NCBI RefSeq assembly: GCF_016587355.1
Contig: NZ_BNJF01000002.1
Location: forward strand, 1,302,001-1,366,000
DNA length: 64,000 nt
From: Ktedonospora formicarum
Lineage (GTDB): Bacteria > Chloroflexota > Ktedonobacteria > Ktedonobacterales > Ktedonobacteraceae
Reading direction: 5' to 3'
Shown: one piece after another, positions 35,220 through 43,959 of the stretch
How positions within the stretch are numbered: the stretch's first letter is position 1
Layout: each line of letters begins with the position of its first letter
Notes under the pieces: generated by a model
What the model was told of the DNA's origin: nothing
Databases searched by the model: none
Seen by the model: the letters and a program-made list of their open reading frames with translations, nothing else
Translations under genes and position numbers: made by a program

Positions 35220-36458
35220 ATGAAGTTTAGTCAGGACGACCTGTGGTCTATACATCAGCGCCTTAAGCTATTGCTTCCTCTTGGAATATCATTATCTGGT
35301 GTGGCTTTGTTGTTAGCTGTAAACTTATTCTTTGTGTTGCCTACCAGGGTTTATGTGAGCGCGGCGAAACCGCCTGCTCAGCCTGTGCAGATCGAAGATT
35401 TGAAAATGATTACCCCTACAGATGGCTGGGCGCTGTTAAAAGATAGAACTGGGGTGCTGGTAACTCATCGTGGATCGACCCAGTGGCAGAAAGTGACTCC
35501 CCCAGATCTGTACTTACCGCCTAACAATCTATTGAATAGCATAACCTCATGGTTTGTTCTGGATGAGCGACATGCCTATATAGGTGTGTTGCAGAATGGC
35601 CTGACGAGTCTATGGAGAACCGAGAATGGTGGTCGCTCCTGGACCGAAGCGAAATTCGATTTCCAGCCTCTGACAAATATTGGCATCTATCAAATTGAGT
35701 TCATTGATGTGCGACATGGTTGGCTGGCCTTTGATAAGGATCATGGATTTGGTAAATATCATGTTGTGCTCATGAGTACGAGTAACGGTGGCAAGACATG
35801 GAAGCAGTTACTCGATACTACCCAGAACCCCTCTGGCCTGCCTACGAATGGGCCAAAGAGGTTTTACTTTACCAGCCTGCAAAATGGATGGATGACTGGG
35901 CCTGAGGATGGCACATTGAATGTGCGTTTATATGAGACTCATAATGGAGGGAAGACCTGGATCCTCTCTTCCATCCCTCCGGTTACAGATTCGCCATCAG
36001 ACGAGAATTCCTTCACTGAGAGCTATGGACCATTCTTCAGTAAAGCGCGTCAAGGGACGCTAATGGTGAAATCTGGTGCTTTCGGGAGCAATTCAAGCGC
36101 CCTTACTGTCTTTCACACTAGTGATGGAGGTAAATCCTGGAAATCTGGTGCTACTATTATGAGCAGTGGAACTCGAATCTTCTACTGGATTACCTTTGTA
36201 AACGCCAGCAATGGTTGGGTGCTTGGAACAAACGAAAAAAACTGGCCGATTCTTCAGCGAACGTTTGATGGTGGACGGCATTGGAAGACGCTTCAACCAA
36301 CTGGTTTGCAACCCTATGGTGAGGTCATCACAAGTATGACTTTCCTAAATCCAACTCTTGGCTGGATGGTTGATAAGACTGATGATGGAACGGAAACACT
36401 CTTCCAGACATATGATGGCGGTAGAAGTTGGCGAGCCTTGAAACCTACGCTGCAATAG
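35220..36458 (+). CDS. membrane-anchored YCF48-like beta-propeller protein
   Basis: 412 residues with one N-terminal membrane segment (about 20-42), then an extracytoplasmic propeller. The repeated blade motif is TxNGGxxW (TENGGRSWTEA, STSNGGKTWKQL, THNGGKTWIL, TSDGGKSWKS, TFDGGRHWKTL, TYDGGRSWRAL) with paired xxxGW strands (DGWALL, HGWLAF, NGWMTG, NGWVLG, LGWMVD). This is the BNR/YCF48 fold. AGGAAAG precedes ATG. The function is unknown; such domains sense or bind ligands and assist assembly. A terminator follows. Confidence 0.85.
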   Translation: MKFSQDDLWSIHQRLKLLLPLGISLSGVALLLAVNLFFVLPTRVYVSAAKPPAQPVQIEDLKMITPTDGWALLKDRTGVLVTHRGSTQWQKVTPPDLYLPPNNLLNSITSWFVLDERHAYIGVLQNGLTSLWRTENGGRSWTEAKFDFQPLTNIGIYQIEFIDVRHGWLAFDKDHGFGKYHVVLMSTSNGGKTWKQLLDTTQNPSGLPTNGPKRFYFTSLQNGWMTGPEDGTLNVRLYETHNGGKTWILSSIPPVTDSPSDENSFTESYGPFFSKARQGTLMVKSGAFGSNSSALTVFHTSDGGKSWKSGATIMSSGTRIFYWITFVNASNGWVLGTNEKNWPILQRTFDGGRHWKTLQPTGLQPYGEVITSMTFLNPTLGWMVDKTDDGTETLFQTYDGGRSWRALKPTLQ

Positions 36459-36559
36459 AGCTATATATTCCTTATTCGCTGTAGCGTTATAACTCATTGT
36501 TGTGAGTTAATTTGCCAGGGCAACTATTGTCATATCGGATCAGCATCGATACGACTCTG

Positions 36560-36590
36560 GTGACTACTGAGCCTCTGACTCAGTAGTCAC
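36560..36590 (+). terminator. terminator after the YCF48-like gene
   Basis: A 12-bp perfect stem GTGACTACTGAG / CTCAGTAGTCAC with a 7-base loop, then TTCATTTC. Confidence 0.75.
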
Positions 36591-36714
36591 TTCATTTCTC
36601 CGTGTAGTGAGGCCTTACCAGCGTTTCCGTTTTTGTTTTATGGATTTGGAAGAGTAGGGTAGCTCTACTTGCGGATTGCAAGCTATAATTTTGAGACACC
36701 GATTGGAGAATAGG

Positions 36715-37287
36715 ATGCGTAAGATCATCGTAACGATGTGGATTTCACTAGATGGCTTTATTTCTGGACCAAATAATGATATGAGCTTTGTTGGAGAGTT
36801 CTATGACGAAGCTATGGGTAGGTATGAGACTGATATCGTGAGCGCGGCTGACACGCTATTACTAGGGCGTGAAACATATCAGAGTTTTGCGGGTGCCTGG
36901 CCTCATGTCCCTAATAATCCGAACGCTTCCCAGGGAGAGATTGAGTACGCGAATATTGTCAATGCCATGCATAAGATCGTCTTTTCCCGCACGCTTGAGA
37001 GTGCTGATTGGAACAGCTCGAAGCTAGAGAGGGAGATCGTAGCAACAGAGATTGAGAAGTTGAAGAATGAAGAGGGGCGTGACATATTGATTTATGGGAG
37101 CGCTAGCATTGTACAAGCCCTTACCCGCCTGGGTTTAATTGATGAATATCAGCTTCTCATCCATCCTGTGGTTCTGGGGAGTGGGAAGTCTCTCTTTGGC
37201 GATAATAAGGTAAAATTGAAACTGTCCAATACAAAAACTCATCCTTCTGGGGTCGTGATTCATTATTATGAACTCGCGGAGAAGTGA
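36715..37287 (+). CDS. dihydrofolate-reductase-family (RibD C-terminal-like) protein
   Basis: 190 residues from ATG 36715, where GGAG lies seven bases upstream. It starts MRKIIVTMWISLDGFI and has TLLLGRETYQSFAGAWP near 50, KIVFSRTLESADWNSS, then DILIYGSASIVQALTRLGLIDEYQLLIHPVVLGSGKSLF (120-158, cited by position). This is the standard layout of the DHFR/RibD_C family common in soil bacteria. The reaction is probably an NADPH-dependent reduction of unknown substrate. A terminator closes the gene. Confidence 0.92.
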   Translation: MRKIIVTMWISLDGFISGPNNDMSFVGEFYDEAMGRYETDIVSAADTLLLGRETYQSFAGAWPHVPNNPNASQGEIEYANIVNAMHKIVFSRTLESADWNSSKLEREIVATEIEKLKNEEGRDILIYGSASIVQALTRLGLIDEYQLLIHPVVLGSGKSLFGDNKVKLKLSNTKTHPSGVVIHYYELAEK

Positions 37288-37315
37288 TGTCGCAGATGAA
37301 GCGAGTCTGTTTTGG

Positions 37316-37352
37316 GGGAAAGGATGTGAGTGCTCCACTCGCATCCTTTCCC
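37316..37352. terminator. intrinsic terminator between convergent genes
   Basis: A 17-bp stem GGGAAAGGATGTGAGTG with its complement, one G-T pair and a 3-base loop, followed by TTGTTTTT. Confidence 0.85.
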
Positions 37353-37377
37353 TTGTTTTTGCCCTTCTTGAAGCAAA

Positions 37378-37776
37378 CTAGGCGTCTTGGAGCAATTGCC
37401 AGAAGGCTTTATCAGCGAGGCGTGTGTCTTTATCGCTCAGTTTGACCGTGCCGCAGCCGCTAGAGTCGGCTTTGGCTGTCAGGAGTGTCGTGCCAGCGTG
37501 AGAGAAGACCAGTTCATAGGATGGGCCTGCTTGCATGGTACACATTTGATCTGTGGGCATGGAGGGAAGAGATTGAATATGCTTATAGATTTGTTGGACT
37601 TTGGTTGCTTCGCTGACTGTCTTCTCACTCGTTCCGCTTGCATCTACGGGCTTCCTGGTGATATGGAGTGCATCTGGATTGGTAGAAGATGAAGCAGCGG
37701 CCTGGGTACCACATCCAACAAGGAGAAGAAGGAGGAAATGGAGACAGAGCAATGTAAGAAGTTGACGTGTTTTCAT
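37378..37776 (-). CDS. small secreted lipoprotein, function unknown
   Basis: 132 residues. Residues 1-22 are a lipoprotein signal peptide ending in the lipobox LLVGC, with Cys22 as the acylation site. The exported part is about 110 residues with two further cysteines (TMCTM-like at 84, SSGCG at 105) and no recognised domain. Its end shares the bidirectional terminator with the reductase-like gene, and it lies 87 bases downstream of the histidine-kinase gene on the same strand, probably in the same unit. Confidence 0.72.
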   Translation of the reverse strand: MKTRQLLTLLCLHFLLLLLVGCGTQAAASSSTNPDALHITRKPVDASGTSEKTVSEATKVQQIYKHIQSLPSMPTDQMCTMQAGPSYELVFSHAGTTLLTAKADSSGCGTVKLSDKDTRLADKAFWQLLQDA

Positions 37777-37863
37777 AAACCCCTCTTGTTTCTATATATA
37801 AATGTAATAAGGTCTGAGCCCCGAGTAAAGATAAGACGATACTAGATGGTAAATGGTTCCAGA

Positions 37864-39807
37864 TCAATGTGCGTAAGCGATGTTGTTAACTGGTGTCGTG
37901 CGTATGATAGGGAGTGAGACAGTAAAGGTGGTGCCATACCCTGCCTCGCTTTTTAGCTTGATGGTGCCGCCATAGTGATTGATGATCTCATGTGCGATAT
38001 AAAGGCCCATGCCCAGACCGGGAAAGATATGTTCTTCTTTACTGAAGCTACCACGGTTAAAGCGTTCAAAGATATTGGCCTGGAATTCTTCTGGAATGCC
38101 TATGCCATAGTCGCGTATTTGGATGAAAGCGGTATGCTCAGAGGAGGTGAGGGTGATATCAACTGTATTTGCCTGCGGAGAATATTTGATCGCATTCGTC
38201 AACAAGTTGGTAAAGACTTGGCTCAGCCTGTGTTTATCGCCCAGGGTATGCATGCTGGTCGCGCCATGGAGGTGTAGGTTATGTGTAGTAGTGGTTTCTT
38301 GCATCTCATCTATGATCCTGCGGACAAACACGTCGAGATCAAGCATCTCATCTATATAGCTAAACCTCCCCATCCGAATTTTGGATACATCGAGAAGATC
38401 GTTGATTAAATCTGTAAGTACAGCTACCTGTATATCCGTGCGCATCAAGTAGGACTCCACTTTATCATATGAGTGATGCTTGAGATGTTTCTTCACAAAA
38501 TGGAGCAGCATCTTAAGCGCGGCAAGTGGTGTTTTTAATTCATGACTGGCGATGCTAATAAACTCGTCCTTCTTTTTTTCAAGCTCTTTCTGCGGTGTCA
38601 TGTCCATGATAAAGCAGATTAATTGATCGCTTCCTTTTTCCATCATAGCTCCGCCGAGCAGGACGGGAACAATTCGACCATCATTGTGTCGGCGGTAGAC
38701 TTTCTCAAAAGGCGTACACGTACCGGTTTCTAAAAGTTCCCTGATAGCCTTCTCATCGAGTGAACGATACTCATCGGGTGTTGTGGTGTTCCATCGTGCT
38801 AACCCCTCCTCAAGCTCGGCCTGGGAATAACCAATTATATCTAGATAAGCCTGATTCGCTTCAATGACACGACCATGGATATCCGCGAGCGCGATGCCGA
38901 TGATGTTTGAGGTAAATAGACGCTTAAAACGAACATAGCTTGTCCGCAAAGCGGTTTCGAGTAGCTTTTGTTCGTGTATATCGGTGACCGTACCTATCCA
39001 TTGCACAATTTCGCCATGAGTGTTGCGTACTGGCTCTCCCCGTGCCAGAAACCAGCGATAGTTTTGGGTATGTATATTACGTAGTCGTTGCTCTACTTCG
39101 AAGGGCTTACCAGTGCGTATGCATTCTCTCCATTCATTTGTTGTCCGCTCAAAATCGTCAGGATGCAGACATGCGCTCCACCCCCAATCTTGAATTTCAC
39201 CCAGGGTCATTCCCGTGTAGTTTAGCCAGCGCTGATTGGCATAGTTGATATAGCCATCTGCGCGTGCCATCCAGACCAGTTGTGGCATAGCGTTGATCAG
39301 CATCCGAATATCTTCTTCGGTTCGCCTCTTTTCTGTCGTGTCCAGGTATGAATAAATGAGGCATGAGATGTTATTAAAGATATCTAGTTGTGGGGTAATG
39401 GTTGCTTTTATATCGCGGAATGAGCCACTGGGGCAGAGGATGCGAGTATCGATACGTACGATTTGGCCATGGATGGCATAGTCTATTGCGGTGCGTATGC
39501 GCTGTTGAATGAGGAGGTCATAAGACCACCAGGAGATTTGAACGAAAGGTTTCCCAATGATTTCGTCGGTCCAGGGTGGTGATAGTGCTACAGGGTGGCA
39601 TGTTGAATCCACAACAATTCCCTGGGTATCGAGGATAATGATGCCAGCGTAGACGCTTTCGGCGTGGTTTTGCCAGAGCGGGTCATTCCGAAGGAATGTA
39701 TCTAGAAGAAGCGTATTTTCCTGAGAGGGAGGTATGAGGATATGTTTGATATGCTCGTTCCATAAAGGACCGACAAATCGCTCATTGTGAGAGGGGTTGT
39801 TTTGCAT
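37864..39807 (-). CDS. PAS-domain sensor histidine kinase
   Basis: 647 residues, no membrane segment. Three PAS domains run from 45 to 410 (the second with MPQLVWMARADGYINYANQRW, third with IGIALADIHGRVIEANQAYL; both cited by position 170-190 and 300-320). Then HisKA with the phospho-acceptor box IASHELKTPLAALKML at 428, and HATPase: NLLTNAIKYSP (N box), IRDYGIGIPEE (G1), GLGMGLYIAHEI (G2). It is a complete soluble hybrid-free kinase. No response regulator is adjacent, so it is an orphan. Its start has only a weak ribosome site (GAGTG). Confidence 0.93.
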   Translation of the reverse strand: MQNNPSHNERFVGPLWNEHIKHILIPPSQENTLLLDTFLRNDPLWQNHAESVYAGIIILDTQGIVVDSTCHPVALSPPWTDEIIGKPFVQISWWSYDLLIQQRIRTAIDYAIHGQIVRIDTRILCPSGSFRDIKATITPQLDIFNNISCLIYSYLDTTEKRRTEEDIRMLINAMPQLVWMARADGYINYANQRWLNYTGMTLGEIQDWGWSACLHPDDFERTTNEWRECIRTGKPFEVEQRLRNIHTQNYRWFLARGEPVRNTHGEIVQWIGTVTDIHEQKLLETALRTSYVRFKRLFTSNIIGIALADIHGRVIEANQAYLDIIGYSQAELEEGLARWNTTTPDEYRSLDEKAIRELLETGTCTPFEKVYRRHNDGRIVPVLLGGAMMEKGSDQLICFIMDMTPQKELEKKKDEFISIASHELKTPLAALKMLLHFVKKHLKHHSYDKVESYLMRTDIQVAVLTDLINDLLDVSKIRMGRFSYIDEMLDLDVFVRRIIDEMQETTTTHNLHLHGATSMHTLGDKHRLSQVFTNLLTNAIKYSPQANTVDITLTSSEHTAFIQIRDYGIGIPEEFQANIFERFNRGSFSKEEHIFPGLGMGLYIAHEIINHYGGTIKLKSEAGYGTTFTVSLPIIRTTPVNNIAYAH

Positions 39808-39985
39808 AATTGTACTGCACTCTTTCTTGTCGGTTCCCTATCAACAGAACACAGAAATACATCTTGCACAACATACTCTACACCTGTAGGACAAGCTCAA
39901 CTTTTGCAAGGGCTGTGCCCGCCCTCCTCAGACTTCTACATTGGTCTGTCTTATTCACTTTGTGATGGGCATGTGCCTCTTGAAT

Positions 39986-40021
39986 AGGCTGACTCCCTTG
40001 AGCATGTGTGAAAGTCAGCCT
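39986..40021. terminator. hairpin after the tandem VOC genes
   Basis: AGGCTGACT pairs with AGTCAGCCT around an 18-base loop, just past the stop of the minus-strand VOC gene. Confidence 0.5.
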
Positions 40022-40030
40022 GTTGATAAT

Positions 40031-40420
40031 TTAGACTTTTACTAACGGCTGATAAATCTCAATGAGATGACCGTCGGAATCCATGATATGAGCCTGACGT
40101 GCTTGTAGATCTGAAAAATCTTGCGGGGAGTAAACTGAAGTGGCACCTCCTGCTATCAGATCAGCGTAGGTCTTGTCAACGTCATCTACCTGAAATGAGA
40201 GATACAACGATTGGGCATGCGGCTGTATGGGGAGCGTGTCGCCACCAGCTTTTGCGACTGCTTTGCTGCCGATGAGGAGTAATGTCACGCTGCCAGTGTC
40301 GAATGATGCAAACTCGCCATTCTCATCGCTGTATGTCAGGGGCAATTTTGCGACTTTGCTCCAGAAGTGAACCGCTGCTGGGAAATCGGTAACTCGCAAG
40401 GGAATATAGGTTAGTTTCAT
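40031..40420 (-). CDS. VOC-family protein (tandem copy 2)
   Basis: 129 residues from ATG 40420. The glyoxalase fold is seen in MKLTYIPLRVTDFPAAVHFW and the closing HIMDSDGHLIEIYQPL. It is a paralogue of the next upstream gene (44-base gap): HI(M/A)D(S/P)DGHLIEIY and FDTGS are shared. In place of the usual first metal His both copies have Ile-Arg-type residues, so they may bind a ligand without a metal. Likely co-transcribed and controlled by the adjacent WYL regulator. Confidence 0.86.
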   Translation of the reverse strand: MKLTYIPLRVTDFPAAVHFWSKVAKLPLTYSDENGEFASFDTGSVTLLLIGSKAVAKAGGDTLPIQPHAQSLYLSFQVDDVDKTYADLIAGGATSVYSPQDFSDLQARQAHIMDSDGHLIEIYQPLVKV

Positions 40421-40464
40421 TTGGATAGTATTCCTTTGAATTGCTATCGTGAGCGCCAATATGC

Positions 40465-40863
40465 TCAGGCGTTGGTGACAGAGAGTGGACTATAGATCTC
40501 AATGAGATGTCCATCGGGGTCGGCAATGTGGGCGGCACGTGCGTTCCAGGTCGCGCGATCCAGGGGACCTTTGATCGCTGTAGCGCCACTCTCGATGAGT
40601 CTGGTATAGGTCTCGTCAACATTTTCCACGCGGAAACTGATTACCGCTCGTTGACCAACTGGGTCTGGTGTTGGCGTTGCTTCATCGATTGCCGAGGCCA
40701 TACTATCGCGCCCGATGAGTTCCAACAGGGTACTACCTGTGTCGAAGTAGGCATAAGTTAGCCCTTCATCACAGAACGGCATTGTAAGGCCCATAACGTC
40801 CTGCCAGAAGCGAATTGAGGCAGAGAAGTTACGGACCAGTAAGCGAACAGAAATCAATTGCAT
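40465..40863 (-). CDS. VOC-family protein (tandem copy 1)
   Basis: 132 residues from ATG 40863, chosen because AAGGAGG lies six bases before it; a longer in-frame extension has no ribosome site. It shows MQLISVRLLVRNFSASIRFW, TYAYFDTGSTLLELIGRD and AHIADPDGHLIEIYSPL. Same fold and order as the following gene, from a tandem duplication that has since diverged. The likely role (detoxification, antibiotic binding or dioxygenase) is not decided. Confidence 0.87.
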   Translation of the reverse strand: MQLISVRLLVRNFSASIRFWQDVMGLTMPFCDEGLTYAYFDTGSTLLELIGRDSMASAIDEATPTPDPVGQRAVISFRVENVDETYTRLIESGATAIKGPLDRATWNARAAHIADPDGHLIEIYSPLSVTNA

Positions 40864-40952
40864 TGGTATCCTCCTTTTGAAGCAACTACCCTTGCATTGT
40901 AATCGCAATTGCGGTTAAAATAAGTCCTAAACTCGTGCAATTTGTGAATATC

Positions 40953-41086
40953 CTCCTTATCGGGAAACCTGAGCACATTCTTCTGGATACGAACCCCAAC
41001 ACCGCCAGAGTGGCAGTTAGCGCTGATATGCTCAGGGGTTTCGATAAGGAGTGCATGCTAGCCGCGCTCAGCGGCGTTGGGGTTCG
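40953..41086. repeat. interleaved inverted repeats, including interspersed repeat copy B
   Basis: Two inverted pairs are interleaved. CTCCTTATCGGGAAACCTGA (from 40953) is the imperfect complement of 41026-41051, and CGAACCCCAACACCGC (40990-41005) that of GCGGCGTTGGGGTTCG (41071-41086) with one mismatch. The right arm of the first pair is part of repeat copy B (41012-41053, GTTAGCGCTGAT...). It lies between the VOC genes and the WYL regulator and covers their divergent promoters. Confidence 0.7.
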
Positions 41087-41118
41087 CATAAGACCAAAGT
41101 GAATATAGAGAGGGAAGA

Positions 41119-42102
41119 GTGTATCATCCAACAACGCGTCTGCTTACAATACTAGAACTGTTGCAAACACATCCGCGCATGGGAGGAGATGAACTGGCGC
41201 GCCGTCTGGAAGTGGAGCCGCGAACGGTACGTCGCTATATCCAGATGCTTCAGGATATGGGTATGCCAATCGAGGGGTCGCGGGGACCGGGTGGTGGTTA
41301 TCGTCTGCGCCCTGGATTCAAGCTACCTCCCCTCCTCTTTACTGAAGATGAGGCTACGGCAATTGTCTTCGCGTTACTTGGGGCACCCTGGCTGGAAATT
41401 GACTTCTCGTCAGTGGCGGTTGAAGGAGCGCTTGCCAAGGTCTATCGTGTGCTGCCATTACGTGGACGTGAGCGCCTGCAAAGTATCTCTGAGCATCTGG
41501 TATTGGTGTCGCATCAGGAGGACATGCGCCCAGATGCCTCATTATTGATCGCTCTCAGTGACGCTATTCAGGAGCGGCGGCGTGTAGCAATTGTATATCG
41601 TTCGCATCATAATCAGCAGACGACGCGCGAGATTGAGCCGTATGGGTTGGCTGGACGTAAAGGACAATGGTATGTTGTTGGCTATTGCTGCCTCCGAAAA
41701 GATTTTCGCCTTTTTCGATTAGATCGCATGGATGATGTACGCTTGCTCAAAACAACCTTTACGCGTGATGAGGACTTTGATTGTCAGGAGTTTGTTGTCA
41801 AGCGACTTGATACTATTCCTGCCCTCTGGCAAATTGAGATTGAGTTCCATGCGGAACTGTATACTGTGCGTCATAAGATACCTACCTCACACGGCAAATT
41901 AAGCGAGACCTCATCGGGGGTACTCTTCCAAACGCACCATTCCCATCTACCCGAAATGGCGCGGTACCTGATGAGCCTCAATATCCCCTTTGTCATTCGC
42001 CAACCACCAGAACTCCGCGACGCGCTACGTGAACTGGCTTTGCACATGAGTAGCATAGCTGATACCGTCCCTGAGATAGACATATCCCCAGGCAAGGCTT
42101 AG
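41119..42102 (+). CDS. WYL-domain transcriptional regulator
   Basis: 327 residues from GTG 41119 (GAGGG five bases upstream). Residues 1-60 are a DeoR-like helix-turn-helix (RLLTILELLQTHPRMGGDEL, then VEPRTVRRYIQMLQDMG). Residues 140-215 are a WYL domain (RRRVAIVYRSH, EIEPYGLAGRKGQWYVVGYC with the signature Trp-Tyr-Val, FRLFRLDRM). A C-terminal WCX-like part follows. WYL proteins sense small ligands or nucleic acid and regulate nearby genes. The divergent VOC pair is the probable target. Confidence 0.93.
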   Translation: MYHPTTRLLTILELLQTHPRMGGDELARRLEVEPRTVRRYIQMLQDMGMPIEGSRGPGGGYRLRPGFKLPPLLFTEDEATAIVFALLGAPWLEIDFSSVAVEGALAKVYRVLPLRGRERLQSISEHLVLVSHQEDMRPDASLLIALSDAIQERRRVAIVYRSHHNQQTTREIEPYGLAGRKGQWYVVGYCCLRKDFRLFRLDRMDDVRLLKTTFTRDEDFDCQEFVVKRLDTIPALWQIEIEFHAELYTVRHKIPTSHGKLSETSSGVLFQTHHSHLPEMARYLMSLNIPFVIRQPPELRDALRELALHMSSIADTVPEIDISPGKA

Positions 42103-42308
42103 GGAGAGTTGGTCCTGGTGTCTACTCCACTACTTTCGAATATTTATGGATGATTCTGGACAATTCTATCGTTATTCTTGAATGTATGTGCTATAGTTTA
42201 TTGTCGCTAGCGAATAGCTTGTCTTCCAGGCAGGCGAGTGCCAAAAGGCAAGTTCGTGATGCTCCCAATTGCCGTCCTTTTTAGTATCCCGAAGGAGACC
42301 CATATACA

Positions 42309-43904
42309 TTGGCAGTTGAGACGATTCTCGCCCTACTTGCGGTTATGCTGATTCTGGTTGCTATAGCGCACAAGCTAGGCATCCCTGAACCCATTTTACT
42401 TGTCACAGGCGGATTGGCGATCAGCTTGGTTCCTGGCTTGCCCCGTGTGACACTTGAGCCTGACATTGTATTTGTGCTGTTTCTACCTCCTATCATTCAA
42501 TTATCGGCCTATGACACCTCAATGCGTGATTTTCGGACGAACCTGCGCTCAATTGGCTTGATGGCGATTGGCCTGGTTCTGGCGTCTATGATCGCGGTCG
42601 CCGTAATAGCGCATATGCTTATACCCAGTCTGCCCTGGCCTGCTGCTTTTGTCCTGGGAGCAATCGTCGCGCCCCCGGACGCTGTGGCGGCGAGCAGCAT
42701 TGCCAAGCGTTTCCGTCTCCCGCGCATCATCGTCACTGTGCTGGAAGGTGAGAGCTTGCTCAATGATGCTACCTCGTTGGTAGCGTATCGCACGGCTGTT
42801 GTCGCTGTAGTCACTGGTGCTTTCTCGATGTGGCAGGCTGGTGGAGAGTTCCTACTTAGCAGCCTGGGTGGGATTGCCATTGGTATCGCTGGTGGCTTCG
42901 TGGTGACTCCATTCTTCCGTCGCCTAGCGAACGATGTACCTGTCTACTTGACCTTCACCTTTCTCTCTGGTTTTGCTGTCTATCTTCTGGCGGATGCTTT
43001 GCATGCCTCAGGGGTATTGGCGGTTATCGCGCTTGGACTCTTCTATGCTCAGCCTCGCTTCAGTACTATGACGCCAGTGCTACGTATTCAGGGGACAGCG
43101 ATCTGGGAGATGGTGGTCTTTCTTCTAAATGGGATGATCTTCATCCTGATTGGTCTACAACTGCGGGGCGTCGTAGAGAGACTCGCGGAGGCTCATATCT
43201 CGCTTATATCGGCTGTTGTCTATGCGATTGTAGTCTGTTTCGTACTGGCGGCTGTGCGTATGATCTGGGTTTTCCCAGGAGCCTATTTAGGGCGAATAGG
43301 TGGTAAGGTGCAGCGGGAGGTGCCACCGTGGCAACATATCTTGATTGTTGGCTGGACTGGCATGCGCGGTATTGTTTCGCTGGCATCGGCTCTCGCGTTG
43401 CCTCTGGTTATTGAAGGAGGAGCGCCCTTCCCGCAGCGTGATCTGATAATCTTTATTACCTTTGTGATCATTCTGGTGACGATTATTGGGCAAGGTTTGA
43501 GTCTGCCCTTACTCATTCGCTGGCTGAAGATTACTACTGACGGCAGCGAGGAGCGTGAGAAGCACAAGGCACGCCTCAAGGTTGCACTCTCGGCTCAGAC
43601 ACGCTTACATGAACTGGTGGAGCAGGAGCTTATCACAAAGGAATTCGCGCTGAAGATGAAGAAGCGCTATGCGTCCAGGGTGCAGTTACATACTGCCCGT
43701 TATCACGGAGAACGGGACGAGGAGGCTGAGGTTCATTCCACGAAGGTTGCACAGTTAGAACAGGATTTGCTAGAGGTTGAGCTGGATGCCCTGGTGAGAC
43801 TGCGCAATGAGGAGTGGATCAGTGATGAAGTGATGCGCCGGGTGCAGCAGGAACTAGATTTTGAGTGGCTGCGCCTGGAGGGCGAGCAGGACCGAGGCGC
43901 GTAG
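42309..43904 (+). CDS. CPA1-type Na+/H+ antiporter
   Basis: 531 residues: about 12 membrane helices (1-400) and a cytosolic helical tail (410-531). Family motifs are PDIVFVLFLPPIIQLSAYDT (helix 2), LGAIVAPPDAVAA in helix 5 with the essential Asp pair, LEGESLLNDATSLVAYR and GWTGMRGIVSLASALALP. These match the CPA1 NhaP/Nha group. The start TTG 42309 has AAGGAG about 11 bases upstream. The tail is rich in charged helices and may control activity. Single gene with strong terminator. Confidence 0.93.
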   Translation: MAVETILALLAVMLILVAIAHKLGIPEPILLVTGGLAISLVPGLPRVTLEPDIVFVLFLPPIIQLSAYDTSMRDFRTNLRSIGLMAIGLVLASMIAVAVIAHMLIPSLPWPAAFVLGAIVAPPDAVAASSIAKRFRLPRIIVTVLEGESLLNDATSLVAYRTAVVAVVTGAFSMWQAGGEFLLSSLGGIAIGIAGGFVVTPFFRRLANDVPVYLTFTFLSGFAVYLLADALHASGVLAVIALGLFYAQPRFSTMTPVLRIQGTAIWEMVVFLLNGMIFILIGLQLRGVVERLAEAHISLISAVVYAIVVCFVLAAVRMIWVFPGAYLGRIGGKVQREVPPWQHILIVGWTGMRGIVSLASALALPLVIEGGAPFPQRDLIIFITFVIILVTIIGQGLSLPLLIRWLKITTDGSEEREKHKARLKVALSAQTRLHELVEQELITKEFALKMKKRYASRVQLHTARYHGERDEEAEVHSTKVAQLEQDLLEVELDALVRLRNEEWISDEVMRRVQQELDFEWLRLEGEQDRGA

Positions 43905-43915
43905 GAACTTGAAAA

Positions 43916-43959
43916 AGAAGTGAGGTGGTTGGTCCCGAAGGACCAGCCACCTCACTTCT
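43916..43959. terminator. bidirectional terminator
   Basis: AGAAGTGAGGTGG pairs with CCACCTCACTTCT and TGGTCC with GGACCA, one mismatch, loop CGAA. Its last base meets the stop codon of the minus-strand membrane-protein gene. Confidence 0.85.
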
